Source: Acidimicrobiia bacterium (GTDB lineage: Bacteria > Actinomycetota > Acidimicrobiia > Acidimicrobiales > Ilumatobacteraceae). From it: a DNA stretch of 7,289 bases. The position numbers were made by a program, and so were the translations under genes. The DNA is taken from NCBI GenBank assembly GCA_013821025.1, contig JACDHN010000132.1, forward strand, positions 1-7,289. The letters run 5' to 3'. Shown one piece after another: positions 5,602 to 7,289 of this stretch (the stretch's first letter is position 1; each line of letters begins with the position of its first letter). Below the pieces are notes generated by a model. The model had not been told where the DNA came from. It saw only the letters and a program-made list of their open reading frames with translations, and searched no databases.

Positions 5602-7289
5602 GACGGCGCTCCTCTCGTCGCGATCAGGCTGCCCTCGCTCGACACCTCGACGCTCCAGCCCGGCCGGATCACGGCGGTTGTCTCTCGCTCCTCGACCACG
5701 GCAGGACCGTCGAACGCGACACCGCTGCCGAGATCGGATCGCCGGTACACAGGCGTGCTGACGGCCTCGACGCCGCGCTCGAACACCACGGGCCGGTGGC
5801 CGATCGGCTCGGCATGCTGTCGTTCGGACAGCGGAACCGGCTCGACGTGCTCTGCGGCGGCGAATGCCGACAGCCGCCAGGTGACGGCTTCGACCGGCAC
5901 GTCGGGGATGGTCAATCCGAAGATGCGGCGGTACTCGTGCTCGAAGGCGTCGAGCACGACGGCGCCGTCGGCTGGCCACGTGTCGCCCTCACCGAGCCAC
6001 ACCGTCACCTCGTTGCCCTGACCGGCGTAGCGGGCGTCGAGCCCGTAGCGGAACTGCACGGCGTGGGCCAGCACGCCGGCCCCGGCCAGCACCCGGCGGC
6101 CTTCGTCTCGGAGCTGGTCGAGCAGGGCGTCGCGCTCGTGTGGATCGATGGCGTCGAGCGGTCGAGGCATGGACTTGGCGAGGTCGATCCTCACCGGTGA
6201 CACCAACGTGCCGAACGCCGACAGCACACTGGCGTTTACGGGGAAGATGACGCGTTCGGAGTCGAGCAGTTCGGCGACACCGCAGGCGTGCACGGGACCG
6301 GCACCGCCGAAGGCGAGGAGTGACACGCCGCGCAGGTCGGCGCCCCGCTCAACGCCGTGCATGCGCGCTGCTGCGGCCATGTTCTGGTTGACGATCTCGT
6401 GGATGCCAGCCGCCGTGTCGATGGCACCGAGCCCGAGCTGTTCGCCGACGGTAGCCGCGGCCTTCGTGGCTGCGTCGGCGTCGAGTGGCATGTCGCCGCC
6501 GAGGAAGGCAGCCGGGTCGAGCAGCCCCAGCAGCACGTCGGCATCGGTGACGGCGGGCTCCGTGCCACCGCGACCGTACGACGCTGGGCCCGGTTCAGCC
6601 CCCGACGACTCGGGGCCCACCTTGAGCAGCCCGAATCGGTCCGTCCTGGCCAGCGACCCACCGCCGGCGCCGATCTCCACGAGATCGATCGACGGCACCG
6701 ACACCGGGAATCCGGAACCCTTCTTGAATCGGTACATGCGGGCCACTTCGAACACGTTCGTGAGGTCCGGCTCGCCATGATCGATGAGGCAGGCCTTGGC
6801 CGTCGTGCCGCCCATGTCGAAGCACAGCAGGCGATCCTCGCCGAGCCGCCTGGCGAACCAGCTCCCGGCCAGCGCCCCTGCGGCCGGACCCGACTCGACG
6901 AGGCGGATCGGGATCGCCGCCGCATCCTCGGCGGACACGACCCCGCCGTTGGAGAGCATCATCAGCACCGAGCCGCCGAAGCCTTCAGCGGACAGCCACT
7001 TCTGCAGCTCGTCGAGATACGGCCCGATGACCGGCATCGTCGCCGCGTTGCAAGCCGTCGTCACCATCCTCGGGTACTCGCGAATCTGGGGCGAAACCTC
7101 GGCCGAGACGCACACCGGCACGCCGAGCTCCCTGCGAAGGTGCTCGGCGGTGGTGCGCTCGTTGGTGGCGTTGACGTACGAGTTGAGGAAGCAGACGGCG
7201 ACCGACTCGACCTGCGCCGCCCGCAACGACGCAGTCACCTGCGTCAGCGACTCGGCGGACGGTGGGTGCAGGACGTCGCCGCCGGCGAC
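5598..7289 (-). CDS. hyuA: Hydantoinase A / oxoprolinase-family ATPase subunit (HyuA), N-terminus cut by window edge
   Basis: This is the ATP-binding subunit that, with HyuB, phosphorylates and opens a cyclic amide or activates a carboxylation substrate. The frame is open to the window edge; 563 residues are visible, and HyuA proteins are usually near 680-700, so about 120 N-terminal residues are missing. Visible parts (numbered from base 7289): end of the Hydant_A_N domain with VAVCFLNSYVN (30-40) and SAEVSPQIREYPR (62-74); the ASKHA nucleotide-binding motif CFDMGGTTAK (156-165); IGAGGGSLA (206-214); GPESSGAEPGP (225-235); LLAFGGAGPVHA (324-335); and a C-terminal domain with FRYGLDARYAGQ (413-424). 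A GTG at 7238 is only an internal valine, because family-like sequence continues upstream. The TGA overlaps the hyuB start by four bases, typical of subunits of one complex. 5-Oxoprolinase, N-methylhydantoinase and acetophenone carboxylase subunits share this architecture and cannot be separated here. Confidence 0.94.
   Translation of the reverse strand, partial: VAGGDVLHPPSAESLTQVTASLRAAQVESVAVCFLNSYVNATNERTTAEHLRRELGVPVCVSAEVSPQIREYPRMVTTACNAATMPVIGPYLDELQKWLSAEGFGGSVLMMLSNGGVVSAEDAAAIPIRLVESGPAAGALAGSWFARRLGEDRLLCFDMGGTTAKACLIDHGEPDLTNVFEVARMYRFKKGSGFPVSVPSIDLVEIGAGGGSLARTDRFGLLKVGPESSGAEPGPASYGRGGTEPAVTDADVLLGLLDPAAFLGGDMPLDADAATKAAATVGEQLGLGAIDTAAGIHEIVNQNMAAAARMHGVERGADLRGVSLLAFGGAGPVHACGVAELLDSERVIFPVNASVLSAFGTLVSPVRIDLAKSMPRPLDAIDPHERDALLDQLRDEGRRVLAGAGVLAHAVQFRYGLDARYAGQGNEVTVWLGEGDTWPADGAVVLDAFEHEYRRIFGLTIPDVPVEAVTWRLSAFAAAEHVEPVPLSERQHAEPIGHRPVVFERGVEAVSTPVYRRSDLGSGVAFDGPAVVEERETTAVIRPGWSVEVSSEGSLIATRGAPS
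5609..5616 (-). promoter_or_regulatory. Shine-Dalgarno site of hyuB, inside the hyuA end
   Basis: On the minus strand GAGAGGAG lies seven bases before the GTG at 5601. It is the strongest ribosome site among the coupled genes and confirms the short GTG start over upstream alternatives. Confidence 0.8.

Noticed and set aside
5602..5979. Upstream start for HyuB at 5979
   Set aside because: The extra 126 residues are arginine-rich and out of frame with hyuA; family similarity begins exactly at the GTG at 5601.
7236..7238. GTG as the start of HyuA
   Set aside because: Seventeen further in-frame codons without a stop reach the window edge and continue family-like sequence, and the N-terminal domain would otherwise be missing.

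Overview
This is a GC-rich window in which every credible gene lies on the minus strand, so transcription runs from base 7289 towards base 1. The base composition, the frequent GTG starts, the acidic proteins and a lipoprotein with a long Pro-Ala-Thr-Ser linker suggest a high-GC actinobacterium, perhaps an Acidimicrobiia/Ilumatobacter-type lineage. That assignment is inference from style; no taxonomic marker gene is present.

Layout in order of transcription: (1) the C-terminal four-fifths or so of a hydantoinase A / oxoprolinase-type ATPase (hyuA, 7289-5598, start outside the window); (2) a complete hydantoinase B subunit (hyuB, 5601-4033), overlapping hyuA by four bases; (3) a complete adenylate-forming acyl-CoA ligase resembling the CaiC/long-chain acyl-CoA synthetase group (4025-2460), starting 7 bases after hyuB and opening with a (ACC)7 codon run; (4) a complete Rieske non-heme iron oxygenase alpha subunit (2473-1271), overlapping the ligase by 14 bases; (5) after a 54-base gap containing a palindrome of the GntR/FadR operator type, a BMP-family (PnrA-like) substrate-binding lipoprotein (1216 to beyond base 1, C-terminus outside the window).

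Genes 1-4 are packed like one translationally coupled operon. Gene 5 follows after a gap that could hold its own control point. The gene set reads as a catabolic module. A surface lipoprotein would deliver a small substrate to an ABC importer. HyuA/HyuB would use ATP to open a cyclic amide or, as in the acetone/acetophenone carboxylase branch, to carboxylate a substrate. The ligase would activate a resulting carboxylate as a CoA thioester, and the Rieske enzyme would hydroxylate or demethylate a pathway compound. The substrate and the order of steps cannot be read from the sequence. No RNA gene, insertion sequence, CRISPR array or intrinsic terminator was found. There is no gene-free stretch longer than 54 bases.
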